64,000 nucleotides of DNA from Micromonospora sp. NBC_01740 (GCF_035920365.1 NZ_CP109150.1:2356001-2420000); one strand, 5' to 3'; positions 1-10,984 are shown, numbered from the stretch's first letter. Program-made: numbers and translations. The notes: generated from the sequence alone by a model not told the origin.

Positions 1-1862
<1,862 letters not shown>

Positions 1863-1870
1863 TCATGGCG

Positions 1871-1888
1871 GATAAGCTCTGCTTCATC
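1871..1888. promoter_or_regulatory. Candidate LysR-type operator between exporter and regulator
   Basis: An imperfect dyad, GATAAGC-tct-GCTTcATC, lies directly before the regulator start in the 72-base divergent gap. LysR-type regulators commonly bind such T-N11-A dyads between divergent genes. It is a short match and could be chance. Confidence 0.35.
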
Positions 1889-2776
1889 ATGCTGGACACC
1901 ACGCAGCTCCGGACCTTCGCCGCGGTGGTCCGCGAGGGCAGCTTCGAGGCGGCGGCGCGGTCCCTGCACGTCACCCCCTCGGCCGTCAGCCAGCGCCTCA
2001 AGGCGCTGGAGCAGTCCGTCGGTCAGGTGCTCGTCCAGCGGACGAAGCCGTGCCGGGCCACCGACGCGGGCCGGCCGCTGCTGCGGCTCGCCGGGCAGGT
2101 GGCCCTGCTGGAACGGGAGGCGCTGGACGCCGCCCGGCCCGCCCTCGGCGGGCCCGCGCCCACCCGGGTGACGGTCGTGGCGAACGGGGACTCGCTGGGC
2201 ACCTGGTTCGTCGGCGCGCTGGCGCGACTGCCCACCGAGCTGGCGCTGCTGTTCGACGTCCGCCGGGACGACGAGGACCACACGGCGGAGCTGATCCGCG
2301 ACGGCACGGCGATGGCGGCTGTGACCGCGCAGCGCGAGGCCGTGCAGGGCTGCCGGGTGGAGCGGCTGGGCGCCATGCGGTACGTCGCCTTGGCCGAGAC
2401 CGGGTTCGCCGCCCGCCACTTCCCCGACGGTCTCACCGAGGCCGCCCTGGCGTCGGCGCCGATGATGGCGTTCGACCGCAAGGACCAGCTCCAGCAGCGG
2501 TTCGCCCGCACCGTCACCCGGCGTCGGCTCGACCCGCCGGTCCACTACGTCCCGTCCTTCGACGGCTTCAACGAGGCGGTGCGGCTCGGGCTCGGCTGGG
2601 GGATGGTCCCGGAGCGGATCGCCCGCGCCGACGTCGCCGCCGGACGCTGCGTCGACCTCGGCGCCGGGCGTCACCTGGACCGCCCGTTGTACTGGCAGCA
2701 CTGGCGGGTGGACTCCGCCACCCTGGACGCGCTGACGGCCGCCGTCCGAACGGTGGCGGGCGCCGAACTGCGCTGA
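1889..2776 (+). CDS. lysG: LysR-family regulator, LysG/ArgP type
   Basis: Transcription activator of 295 residues, standard LysR length. The N-terminal winged helix-turn-helix reads TFAAVVREGSFEAAARSLHVT, then PSAVSQRLKALE (about residues 8-42), which is the ArgP/LysG pattern. The C-terminal effector domain contains DEDH and a GLGWGMVPE segment close to those of ArgP proteins. It presumably senses lysine or arginine and activates the divergent exporter. The start at 1889 gives MLDTTQLRTF, matching the family N-terminus; the in-frame ATG at 1865 would add eight residues and is less likely. The gene ends convergently with accA across a strong hairpin. Confidence 0.88.
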   Translation: MLDTTQLRTFAAVVREGSFEAAARSLHVTPSAVSQRLKALEQSVGQVLVQRTKPCRATDAGRPLLRLAGQVALLEREALDAARPALGGPAPTRVTVVANGDSLGTWFVGALARLPTELALLFDVRRDDEDHTAELIRDGTAMAAVTAQREAVQGCRVERLGAMRYVALAETGFAARHFPDGLTEAALASAPMMAFDRKDQLQQRFARTVTRRRLDPPVHYVPSFDGFNEAVRLGLGWGMVPERIARADVAAGRCVDLGAGRHLDRPLYWQHWRVDSATLDALTAAVRTVAGAELR

Positions 2777-2862
2777 CCGCCCGGGCTGCTTGCCGCGCCC
2801 TGTCCGGCGGGCTGGTGCCACGCCGCGGCGCACCCCGGCCGGCCGTGCCGCGCTGCGCCGTT

Positions 2863-2905
2863 AGGAAGGGCACCTGTACCGAAACATCAGGAAGGTGCCC
2901 TTCCT
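2863..2905. terminator. Hairpin terminator between convergent lysG and accA
   Basis: Perfect 13-bp arms AGGAAGGGCACCT (2863-2875) and its complement (2893-2905) around a 17-base loop, placed between two convergent gene ends, so it probably serves both strands. It lacks a long T run, as is common in high-GC actinomycetes. The same arm sequence recurs near 7.3 and 56.6 kb. Confidence 0.75.
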
Positions 2906-2912
2906 TACACCC

Positions 2913-4664
2913 TCAGGCGATGGTGCAGATCGCCGCGCCGGCGGTGATGACGGCGCCGACCTCGGCCGCGAGGCCGCTGACCGTGCCCGCCTTGTGGGCG
3001 TGTAGCGGCTGCTCCATCTTCATCGCCTCCAGCACCACGACCAGGTCACCCTCGGCCACGGTGTCGCCGTCGGCGACCGCGATCTTGACGATGGTGCCCT
3101 GCATCGGGGAGGTGAGCGCGTCGCCGCTGACCGCGACGCCGGCCTTGGTCCCGCCGCCCCGGCGGGCCGGCTTGCGCGCGGCGGGCGCGGCGGTGGCCGT
3201 ACCCCCGCCGAAGCCGGTGGGGAGGCTGACCTCCAGCCGCTTGCCCCCGACCTCGACCACGACGGTCTCGCGCTCGGCCGGCGCGTCGGCGGGCCCGGCG
3301 GCGGCGGTGAACGGCGCGACGGTGTTGTCGAACTCGGTCTCGATCCACCGGGTGTGCACGGTGAAGGGCTCGGCGGTGAAGGCCTCGTCCCGGACGACCA
3401 GCCGGTGGAACGGCAGCGCGGTGGCCATGCCCTCGACGACCATCTCGTCCAGGGCGCGGCGGGCGCGCTCCAGCGCCTCGGTACGCGTCTCGCCGGTGAT
3501 GATCACCTTGGCCAGCAGCGAGTCGAAGTTGCCGCCGATCACGTCGCCGGCGGAGATGCCGGTGTCGACCCGGACGCCGGGGCCGGTGGGCAGCCGCAGC
3601 GCGGTGACCGTGCCGGGGGCGGGCAGGAAGTTGCGGCCCGGGTCCTCGCCGTTGATCCGGAACTCGATCGAGTGCCCGCGCGGCGTCGGGTCCTCGGTGA
3701 ACCGCAGCTTCTCGCCGTCGGCGATCCGGAACTGCTCGCGGACCAGGTCGATGCCGGCGGTCTCCTCGGTGACCGGGTGCTCGACCTGGAGGCGGGTGTT
3801 GACCTCCAGGAAGGAGATGGTGCCGTCGGCGCCGACCAGGTATTCCACCGTGCCGGCGCCGTGGTAGCCCGCCTCGCGGCAGATGGCCTTGGCGCTGTCG
3901 TGGATCTGGGCGCGCTGCGCGTCGGTGAGGAACGGCGCGGGAGCCTCCTCGACCAGCTTCTGGTGCCGGCGCTGGAGCGAGCAGTCCCGGGTGCCGACCA
4001 CGATCACGTTGCCGTGCCGGTCGGCCAGCACCTGCGCCTCGACGTGGCGGGGCTTGTCCAGGTAGCGCTCGACGAAGCACTCGCCCCGGCCGAACGCGGC
4101 GACCGCCTCGCGGGTGGCCGACTCGAACAGGTGCGGGATCTCCTCCATCGTGCGGGCCACCTTGAGCCCGCGCCCGCCGCCGCCGAAGGCGGCCTTGATG
4201 GCGACCGGCAGGCCGTGGTCGACGGCGAACGCCAACACCTCGTCGGGGCCGCCGACCGGGTCGGGGGTGCCGGGCACCAGGGGAGCGCCGGCGCGCTGGG
4301 CGATGTGCCGGGCGGTGACCTTGTCGCCGAGGTCCCGGATCGCCTGCGGGGTGGGGCCGATCCAGGTCAGCCCGGCGTCGATGACGGCCTGGGCGAAGTC
4401 GGCGTTCTCGGAGAGGAAGCCGTAGCCGGGGTGGACCGCGTCGGCGTCGGCCTTCGCGGCGACCTCCAGCAGCTTGTCGATCCGCAGGTACGTGTCGGTG
4501 GCGGTGTCCCCGCTGAGCGCGTACGCCTCGTCGGCAAGCGTGGCGTGCAGAGCGTCCCGGTCGGAGTCCGCGTAGACGGCGACGCTGCCGAGGCCGGCGT
4601 CGCGACAGGCACGGATGACGCGGACGGCGATCTCGCCGCGGTTGGCGATGAGTACCTTGCGCAC
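2913..4664 (-). CDS. accA: Acyl-CoA carboxylase alpha subunit: biotin carboxylase fused to biotin carrier (AccA3-like)
   Basis: ATP-dependent carboxylation of biotin, the first half-reaction of acetyl/propionyl-CoA carboxylase, supplying malonyl- and methylmalonyl-CoA. The protein has 583 residues. The biotin carboxylase N-domain begins [15 protein letters not shown]; the ATP-grasp region has the glycine loop [12 protein letters not shown] and the catalytic stretch [14 protein letters not shown]; the C-terminal carrier domain carries the biotinylation motif EAMKM with Lys near 549. The GTG at 4664 is chosen because GGGAGGAG lies at 4673-4680; an ATG at 4712 is possible but less supported. Partners here are accD (21.4 kb) and accE (14.9 kb), and birA (23.1 kb) would attach biotin. 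Confidence 0.95.
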   Translation of the reverse strand: MRKVLIANRGEIAVRVIRACRDAGLGSVAVYADSDRDALHATLADEAYALSGDTATDTYLRIDKLLEVAAKADADAVHPGYGFLSENADFAQAVIDAGLTWIGPTPQAIRDLGDKVTARHIAQRAGAPLVPGTPDPVGGPDEVLAFAVDHGLPVAIKAAFGGGGRGLKVARTMEEIPHLFESATREAVAAFGRGECFVERYLDKPRHVEAQVLADRHGNVIVVGTRDCSLQRRHQKLVEEAPAPFLTDAQRAQIHDSAKAICREAGYHGAGTVEYLVGADGTISFLEVNTRLQVEHPVTEETAGIDLVREQFRIADGEKLRFTEDPTPRGHSIEFRINGEDPGRNFLPAPGTVTALRLPTGPGVRVDTGISAGDVIGGNFDSLLAKVIITGETRTEALERARRALDEMVVEGMATALPFHRLVVRDEAFTAEPFTVHTRWIETEFDNTVAPFTAAAGPADAPAERETVVVEVGGKRLEVSLPTGFGGGTATAAPAARKPARRGGGTKAGVAVSGDALTSPMQGTIVKIAVADGDTVAEGDLVVVLEAMKMEQPLHAHKAGTVSGLAAEVGAVITAGAAICTIA

Positions 4665-4766
4665 CTTGCTGGCTCCTCCCGGAGGGTCACTGACCGGGAG
4701 TGTATCGGCCACCGTGGCGACCCTAACGATCGCTCAGTGTGGGATGCCGCACTGTTCACCGCGCCC

Positions 4767-4784
4767 TAGTCAAATTTGCTTATT
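4767..4784 (+). promoter_or_regulatory. Candidate PadR operator upstream of padR-like gene
   Basis: The 18-mer TAGTCAAATTTGCTTATT lies 12 bases before the regulator start. The complement of 5418-5435, upstream of the ABC exporter, matches it at 15 of 18 positions (TAGTCAAnnTTGnTTATT). A shared partial dyad before the regulator and its presumed target operon suggests autoregulation. Confidence 0.6.
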
Positions 4785-4795
4785 ACGCTCATCCG

Positions 4796-5422
4796 GTGTC
4801 TGCCACGCGAATGATGATCCTCGGCCTGGTGCGCTGGATGCAGCCGGTGCACGGCTACGACGTGCGCCGTGAGCTGCTCAGTTGGAGCGCCGACAGGTGG
4901 GCGAACGTGCAGCCTGGGTCGATCTACCACGCCCTGCGCAAGCTGACCCAGGAAGGGCTTCTGCGCGAGGTGGCCACCGAGCAGGTGGGCGCCCGTCCGG
5001 CCCGCACCACGTACGAGGTGACGCCGAAGGGCGAGGAGGAGTTCGAGTCGCTGCTGCGCGGCCTGTGGTGGCAGCTGCACGAGCCGCCGGACCCGTTCGC
5101 GGCGGCGTTCTCCTTCCTGCCCGCGATGCCGCGCGAGGAGGCGGCGGCCGCCCTGCGCAACCGGGCGAACCTGCTGCGCGCCGGTGTCGAGTGGATGCGT
5201 ACGTCGTTGAGTTCTGGCTGGATGCGTTCGACCAAGCCGGTGCACGTGGGGTGGATGTTCGAGCTGTGGACCGCCCGCTCCGAGGCGGAGATCTCCTGGT
5301 GCGAGCGGATCGCGGAACGGATCGAGTCGGGGGTGTCGTACCTGCCCGAGGGGCTGGAGCGGGCGCAGGGCTGGGAGGGCTGGGAGGAGCAGCTGCCGCC
5401 CCGGCCGACGGAGGGCGAATAA
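4796..5422 (+). CDS. PadR-family transcriptional regulator
   Basis: Predicted repressor of about 208 residues. The N-terminal winged helix contains MILGLVRWMQPVHGYDVRREL and then QPGSIYHALRKLTQEGLL, the PadR signature, followed by the wing YEVTPKGEEEF. The C-terminal half is helical and amphipathic (PadR C-terminal dimerisation type). GTG 4796 is the likely start; ATG 4811 also fits. The downstream DrrAB-like ABC genes point to control of drug or metabolite efflux, and near-identical 18-bp elements precede both. The ligand is unknown. Confidence 0.88.
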   Translation: MSATRMMILGLVRWMQPVHGYDVRRELLSWSADRWANVQPGSIYHALRKLTQEGLLREVATEQVGARPARTTYEVTPKGEEEFESLLRGLWWQLHEPPDPFAAAFSFLPAMPREEAAAALRNRANLLRAGVEWMRTSLSSGWMRSTKPVHVGWMFELWTARSEAEISWCERIAERIESGVSYLPEGLERAQGWEGWEEQLPPRPTEGE

Positions 5423-5435
5423 TCAACGTTGACTA
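5418..5435 (-). promoter_or_regulatory. Candidate PadR operator upstream of ABC exporter operon
   Basis: Contains the perfect palindrome TCAACGTTGA (5423-5432). On the minus strand the element reads TAGTCAACGTTGATTATT, matching the site at 4767-4784 at 15 of 18 positions. It sits just after the padR stop and about 120 bases before the ABC ATPase start; AT-rich DNA (ctatat, 5442-5447) follows and may include a -10 element. Confidence 0.6.
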
Positions 5436-5553
5436 AAAGAGCTATATCGCGTTAGCCTGCCCGGGGCGCCACGGGGGAAGCATGCCGTCCGGCGTCGTCT
5501 CCGAGGGACAGACAGGTGGCCGGTGGCACCGGCCCGGACGACCAGGAGCAGAG

Positions 5554-6513
<960 letters not shown>

Positions 6514-6532
6514 TCCCGACCGGAGAGATCCC

Positions 6533-7288
6533 ATGAAACTCGCCCGTGACACCTGGCTGATCTTCCAGCGCCAGCTTCAGCTACTGCTGCGCAACCCCGT
6601 CTGGGTCTTCGTCGGCGTCTTCCAGCCGGTGATGTACCTGCTGCTCTTCGCCCCGCTGCTCAAGCCCGCGCTGAACGCGCCCACCCAGGCGGAGGCCTAC
6701 AAGATCTTCGTACCCGGCCTGCTGGTGCTGCTGGCCATCTTCGGCGGCCTCTTCCAGGGCTTCGGCCTGATCGCCGAGCTGCGCGCCGGGGTCATCGAAC
6801 GCTCCCGGGTCACCCCGGTCAGCCGCCTCGCCCTGCTGCTCGGCCGCTCGCTGCGCGACGTGGTGTCGCTCATCGTGCAGGCGGTCATCATCACCCTGCT
6901 CGCGCTCCTGTTCGACCTGCGCGTCTCCCTCGTCGACCTGCTGCTGGCGTACCTGATGCTCGCCCTGATCGCGCTGATGACCTCGGCCGTCTCCTACGGC
7001 ATCGCGCTCAAGGTCAAGAGCGAGGACGCGCTGGCCCCCCTGATGAACACCGTGGCCCAGCCGGTGCTGCTGCTCTCCGGCATCCTGCTGCCGCTGACCT
7101 TCGCCCCCGGCTGGCTCCAGGGCATCGCCGAGTGGAACCCGTTCTCCTGGGCGGTCGACGGCACCCGGGCCCTCTTCGCCGGCCAGCTCGGCGACGACAA
7201 GGTCTGGCAGGGCCTCGGCATCATCGCGCTCCTCGCCGCCGCCGGCGTCGTCTGGGCGGCCCGGCAGTTCGCCAGCAGCGTCCGGTGA
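6533..7288 (+). CDS. ABC-2 type exporter permease (DrrB family)
   Basis: Membrane subunit of 251 residues, the usual DrrB length. About six transmembrane segments are visible, for example PVWVFVGVFQPVMYLLLFAPL near the N-terminus and a later segment VLLLSGILLPLTFAPGWLQ. The conserved ABC-2 element ELRAGVIERSRVTPVSR lies between the second and third segments, where the ATPase couples. It follows the ATPase gene directly and ends before a hairpin, so the operon is probably padR-independent in transcript but PadR-controlled through its upstream operator. Confidence 0.92.
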   Translation: MKLARDTWLIFQRQLQLLLRNPVWVFVGVFQPVMYLLLFAPLLKPALNAPTQAEAYKIFVPGLLVLLAIFGGLFQGFGLIAELRAGVIERSRVTPVSRLALLLGRSLRDVVSLIVQAVIITLLALLFDLRVSLVDLLLAYLMLALIALMTSAVSYGIALKVKSEDALAPLMNTVAQPVLLLSGILLPLTFAPGWLQGIAEWNPFSWAVDGTRALFAGQLGDDKVWQGLGIIALLAAAGVVWAARQFASSVR

Positions 7289-7294
7289 GGTGAA

Positions 7295-7342
7295 AGGAAG
7301 GGCACCTTCCTGACGCCTGCGGTAGCGGAAGAGGCCCTTCCT
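7295..7342. terminator. Hairpin terminator after ABC exporter operon
   Basis: Arms AGGAAGGGC (7295-7303) and GCCCTTCCT (7334-7342) with a 30-base loop, just after the permease stop. Same arm family as the hairpins at 2863 and 56633. Confidence 0.6.
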
Positions 7343-7399
7343 GACGCCGGGGAGAGTTGCCTCTCACCAGGGGCGGGGCACCGGCCCGACGCTTGTAGC

Positions 7400-8731
7400 G
7401 TGAGGCCGGTGCCCCGCCTCACCCGTGACCGGCTCACCTGGCTGACCTACGCCCAGCTCGGGCTGTGGGGCTTCTTCCTCTACGGCTTCGGGCCGGTCGT
7501 GCCGCTGCTGCGCGACGAACAGGGCACCTCGGCCGCCGTCGCAAGCCTGCACAGCACCGGCATCGCCGTCGGCGCGCTGGCCGGCGGGGCGCTCTTCGCG
7601 CCCCTGGCCCGCCGCCTCGGCCGGGGCCAGGCGATCTGGGTCGGGCTGGCGGGCGTGGCGGCCGGCGTCGCCGCCCTGGGCGTCGTCCGCGCCCTGCCCG
7701 CCACGATCACCGCCGTCGCCGTGATCGCCACCTTCGGCATGCTGGTGATCAGCGGTGTGTCCGTGGTACTCACCGACCGGCACGGCACCGGCGCGCCCGC
7801 CGCGCTGACCGAGGCCAACGCCGCCTGCGCCGGCGCCGGCATCCTCGCCCCGCTGGTCATCGGCGCCAGCGTCGACGCCGGGTGGGGCTGGCGACCGGCG
7901 ATGGCCGTCGAGGTCGGCCTGATCGCGCTGGTCGCGCTCGCCGCCGTGACCTTCCGCGTACGCCTGCCGCAGCCCGCCCCCGCTGCCGCGGCTCCTGGCT
8001 CTCCGGCTCCTGGCTCTCCGGCTCCTGGCTCTCCGGCTCTCGACTCTTCGGCTTCCGGCTCTTCCGCTTCCGGCTCTTCGGGTTCCGGCTCTTCGGGTTC
8101 CGGCGGGGTCGCCTCGGTGGCCGGCGCCCATGGATCCGGCCGGCGCCTGCCGGTGGCGTACTGGATCGCCTGGGTGCTGATGGCGGTCACCGGCTCGATC
8201 GAGGTCTGCCTGTCGCTCTGGACGGCCGACGTGCTCCGCTCGCACGCCGGGATGGCGGCCGGCGGCGCCTCGGCCGCCGTCGCCGCGATCGTCTGCGGCA
8301 TGTTCGTGGGCCGGCTCGCCGGGGGTCGGCTCGCCCTGCGGTACCGGCCCGTGCCGCTGCTGCTGGCCGCGCTGGGCGTCTCGCTGGCCGGGTTCGCGCT
8401 CTTCTGGATCGCGCCGGTCGGCTGGCTCGCCGTCACCGGCCTGGTCGTCCTCGGCCTCGGCAACGCCCTGCACTACCCGCTGGCGATCTCGATCGCGCTC
8501 GCCGTCGCCGGGCCGGCCGCGGACCGGGCGGCCGGCTATGCGTCGTACTCGATGGGGGTGGGCTTCGGGATCGCGCCGGTCGCGCTCGGCTGGGTGGCCG
8601 ACGGCGTCGGACCGCACCTGGCCTTCCTGCTGCTGCCGGCCTTCATCGCGGCGGCTGCGCTGCTCGCCGCCCGCCTGGGCCGCGCCCTGCGCCCGGCCCC
8701 CGCCGACCTCCGATCCCCGACCCCCGTCTGA
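7400..8731 (+). CDS. Major facilitator superfamily transporter with Gly/Ser/Pro repeat linker
   Basis: Secondary transporter of 443 residues with about twelve hydrophobic segments in two halves. The first half has LRDEQGTSAAVASLHSTG and the MFS loop LARRLGRGQAIW; the second half resumes at LPVAYWIAWVLMAVTGSIEV. The halves are joined by a cytoplasmic linker at about residues 197-233 made of five-residue repeats (APGSP, ASGSS, GSGSS) that reflect seven 15-bp DNA repeats. The start is GTG; a second GTG lies nine bases on. Substrate is unknown. The gene is flanked by hairpins and appears to be a single-gene unit. Confidence 0.85.
   Translation: MRPVPRLTRDRLTWLTYAQLGLWGFFLYGFGPVVPLLRDEQGTSAAVASLHSTGIAVGALAGGALFAPLARRLGRGQAIWVGLAGVAAGVAALGVVRALPATITAVAVIATFGMLVISGVSVVLTDRHGTGAPAALTEANAACAGAGILAPLVIGASVDAGWGWRPAMAVEVGLIALVALAAVTFRVRLPQPAPAAAAPGSPAPGSPAPGSPALDSSASGSSASGSSGSGSSGSGGVASVAGAHGSGRRLPVAYWIAWVLMAVTGSIEVCLSLWTADVLRSHAGMAAGGASAAVAAIVCGMFVGRLAGGRLALRYRPVPLLLAALGVSLAGFALFWIAPVGWLAVTGLVVLGLGNALHYPLAISIALAVAGPAADRAAGYASYSMGVGFGIAPVALGWVADGVGPHLAFLLLPAFIAAAALLAARLGRALRPAPADLRSPTPV
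7991..8095 (+). repeat. Seven tandem 15-bp repeats inside the MFS gene
   Basis: The first three copies are identical GCTCCTGGCTCTCCG; later copies drift to GCTTCCGGCTCTTCG and GGTTCCGGCTCTTCG. Because the unit is 15 bp, copy-number changes keep the reading frame and alter only linker length. Confidence 0.85.
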
Positions 8732-8744
8732 CGCCAAGCGCCCC

Positions 8745-8889
8745 CGCGGACCTTGGGTCCTCCGGCGGACCTTGCGTCTCCCGTGGATCCTGCGTCTCCC
8801 GTGGATCCTGCGTCCTCCGACGGTTCTTGCGTCCCCCGTGGATCTTGCTTCCGGGTGGACCTTGGGTCCCGCGCTGGATCTTGGTAGGA
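8745..8889 (+). repeat. Degenerate 18-bp tandem array downstream of the MFS gene
   Basis: About eight copies of a unit close to CGTGGATCCTGCGTCTCC run from just after the MFS stop into the left arm of the hairpin at 8877. No coding potential is apparent; it fills the convergent gap between the MFS and methyltransferase genes. Confidence 0.75.
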
Positions 8890-8924
8890 AACGGCCCCTC
8901 CAAGGGCCGTTTCCTACCAAGATC
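8877..8924. terminator. Perfect 21-bp hairpin between convergent MFS and methyltransferase genes
   Basis: Arms at 8877-8897 and 8904-8924 are fully complementary (outer part GATCTTGGTAGGAA) with a six-base loop. The location between convergent stops suggests a bidirectional terminator. A related element with the same outer arms is at 29484-29531. Confidence 0.8.
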
Positions 8925-8940
8925 GCGATGAGGTGGGGCG

Positions 8941-9594
8941 TCAGTGCACTCGGGCCAGGGTGAGGCCGTCGGCGATCGGGAGCATCACCGCGTCGACGCG
9001 GACGTCGGCGAGCACCTCGTCGTTGAACGCCGCGATGGCCCGGTCGTCGGCGTTCTGCGGGGCGATCACCCGGCCACCGCGCAGCACGTTGTCGACCGCG
9101 ATCACCCCGCCGGGACGCATCCGGGGCACCAGCTCCGCCCAGTAGACCGGGTAGCCGGTCTTGTCGGCGTCGATGAACGCGAAGTCCAGGTGGCGCTCGT
9201 GGGGCAGCTCGCGCAGCGTGTCGCCGGCCGGACCGATCCGCAGCTCGATCCGGTCGTCCACGCCGGCGCGGGCCCAGTACCGCCGGGCGATGCCGGTGAA
9301 CTCCTCAGAGATGTCGAAGCAGGTCAGCCGCCCGCCCTCGGGCAGCCCACGGGCGATCGCCAGCGACGAGAGGCCGGTGAACGTGCCCACCTCGACGGCC
9401 TGCCGCACTCCGAGCAGCCGGGTGAGGAAGGTCAGGAAGGCGGCCTGCTCCGGTGCGACCTGCATCTGCGCGTCGTTCGGCAGGGCCGCGCGGGTCTCCT
9501 CGGCCAGGTCCCGCATGATCTCGTCCGGCGGCGCACCGTGCCCGACCAGGTACGCGTGCAGTTCCGACGTGAGCGGGATCGACTTGGTGGTCAT
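8941..9594 (-). CDS. SAM-dependent O-methyltransferase (caffeoyl-CoA OMT/COMT family)
   Basis: Class I methyltransferase of 217 residues, the usual size of family-3 O-methyltransferases. SAM-binding motif I is VEVGTFTGLSSLAIA (about residues 68-82). The metal/substrate motif FIDADKTGY has its key Asp near residue 142, followed by VIAVDNVLRGGRV, also characteristic. The enzyme would methylate a catechol-like hydroxyl using a divalent cation. The ATG at 9594 is fixed by GGAGG at 9601-9605 (minus strand). Its 5' leader borders the TnpB element, so the element may have changed the upstream control region. Confidence 0.92.
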   Translation of the reverse strand: MTTKSIPLTSELHAYLVGHGAPPDEIMRDLAEETRAALPNDAQMQVAPEQAAFLTFLTRLLGVRQAVEVGTFTGLSSLAIARGLPEGGRLTCFDISEEFTGIARRYWARAGVDDRIELRIGPAGDTLRELPHERHLDFAFIDADKTGYPVYWAELVPRMRPGGVIAVDNVLRGGRVIAPQNADDRAIAAFNDEVLADVRVDAVMLPIADGLTLARVH

Positions 9595-9748
9595 CGAAAA
9601 CCTCCGTGGAACCCCTGGCTTTAGCCGTGGGGAGGAAACGGAACTCTTGCAGAGCGGGACAGGAAAGGCCGATCCGCGGCCAAGGAGGATGGGTGTCCAC
9701 CCGCATGTCACCGTAAAGCTTACTGGCTATCTTGCTAGGCTGTGAGCC

Positions 9749-10957
9749 ATGGCCAGGGCTGTGAAGCGGGCGTTCAGGTTCCGCTTCTACCCGAGCCCCG
9801 GGCAGGTTTGCGAGCTTGCCCGCACGTTCGGGTGTGTCCGGCTGGTCTACAACATGGCGTTGCAGGCCCGCACCGAGGCGTGGGCCCTGCGTCAAGAACG
9901 GGTGAACTACAACGCGACGTCGGCGATGTTGACCGCGTGGAAGAAGACCGACGACCTGGCGTTCCTCAACGAGGTGTCGTCCGTGCCGTTGCAGCAGACG
10001 CTGCGGCACCTGCAAGTCGCGTTCACCAACTTCTTCGCCAAACGAGCCCGGTACCCGAGCTTCAAGAGCAAGAAGAAGTCGCGCCGGTCGGCGGAGTACA
10101 CCACCAGCGGGTTCCGCTACCGCGACGGCCAGCTCACTTTGGCGAAGATGGCCGAACCGCTGAACATTGTGTGGTCCCGGCCGCTTCCCGAGGGCGCGAA
10201 GCCGTCCACGGTGACCGTGTCGCAGGACGCGGCCGGGCGCTGGTTCGTGTCGCTGCTGTGCGACGACCGGATCGAGCAGGCTCCGGCACCGAGCCCGGCC
10301 GTCGGGATCGATGCCGGCCTGGACAGCCTGCTCACGCTGTCCACCGGCGAGAAAGTCGTCAACCCGAAGCACGAACGCCGCGACCGAGCCGCACTCGCCA
10401 AGGCGCAGCGGAACCTGTCCAAGAAGGAGAAGGGCTCCGCGAACCGGGCCAAGGCCCGAATCAAGGTCGCCCGCGTGCACGCCCGGATCACCGACCGCAG
10501 GCGGGACCATCTGCACAAGTTGACCACTCGGCTTGTTCGTGAGAACCAAACGATCGTCGTCGAGGACCTGACCGTGCGCAACATGGTCACAAACCACAGC
10601 CTGGCTCGCGCCGTCAGCGACGCGGCTTGGCGGCAGTTCCGCACCCTGCTCGAATACAAGGCCGACTGGCACGGCCGCAACCTCGTTGTTGTGGACCGCT
10701 GGTTCCCGTCGTCCAAACTGTGCTCGGTGTGCGGTGCGCTCGCGCAGCGGATGCCGCTGAACATGCGGTCGTGGACCTGCCGATGCGGGCAGACCCACGA
10801 CCGCGACGTCAACGCGGCCCGCAACATTCTCGCGGAGGGGCTCTCCGTGATTGCCTGTGGAGGCGGTGTAAGACCCCAACGGACGAACGTCCGGACGGGG
10901 CGGCCGTCGGTGAAGCAGGAAACCCAGCGGGCGACCGCTGGAATCCCCCGCCTCTAG
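9749..10957 (+). CDS. tnpB: TnpB RNA-guided nuclease of an IS605-type element
   Basis: Protein of 402 residues, a normal TnpB length. After an N-terminal helical domain the RuvC-like nuclease is intact: GIDAG with Asp188, VVEDL with Glu272, and HDRDVNAARNI with Asp351/Asp353. A zinc ribbon has Cys pairs CSVC (325/328) and CRC (344/346). Characterised TnpB proteins cut DNA guided by an omega RNA made from the 3' end of the gene and adjacent flank. Here the stop codon lies inside the right-end hairpin, consistent with an overlapping omega RNA. No tnpA is nearby, so autonomous transposition is unlikely. Codon use is somewhat less GC-biased than in neighbouring genes. Confidence 0.95.
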   Translation: MARAVKRAFRFRFYPSPGQVCELARTFGCVRLVYNMALQARTEAWALRQERVNYNATSAMLTAWKKTDDLAFLNEVSSVPLQQTLRHLQVAFTNFFAKRARYPSFKSKKKSRRSAEYTTSGFRYRDGQLTLAKMAEPLNIVWSRPLPEGAKPSTVTVSQDAAGRWFVSLLCDDRIEQAPAPSPAVGIDAGLDSLLTLSTGEKVVNPKHERRDRAALAKAQRNLSKKEKGSANRAKARIKVARVHARITDRRRDHLHKLTTRLVRENQTIVVEDLTVRNMVTNHSLARAVSDAAWRQFRTLLEYKADWHGRNLVVVDRWFPSSKLCSVCGALAQRMPLNMRSWTCRCGQTHDRDVNAARNILAEGLSVIACGGGVRPQRTNVRTGRPSVKQETQRATAGIPRL

Positions 10958-10975
10958 GCGTGGGAAGGAAGTCAA
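10840..10975 (+). ncRNA. Predicted omega RNA scaffold at the 3' end of tnpB
   Basis: By analogy with IS605 elements, the scaffold spans the end of tnpB and closes with the hairpin at 10946-10964 and the tail GGAAGTCAA ending at 10975. The guide would then be the flanking bases after 10975, which belong to the intergenic side of maf. The 5' limit is a guess. Confidence 0.45.
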
Positions 10976-10984
10976 GAACGGACG

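Larger units (their letters stand above)
9606..10975 (+). mobile_element. IS200/IS605-superfamily element carrying tnpB only (ends approximate)
   Basis: A tnpB gene without tnpA, with a hairpin at each side. On the left, CCCC-TGGCT-TT-AGCC-GTGGGG lies at 9612-9632. On the right, CCC-CGCC-tcta-GGCG-t-GGG (10946-10964) is followed by GGAAGTCAA, resembling IS605/IS1341 right ends. No terminal inverted repeats or target duplication are expected in this group, so boundaries are uncertain by tens of bases. Confidence 0.6.
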
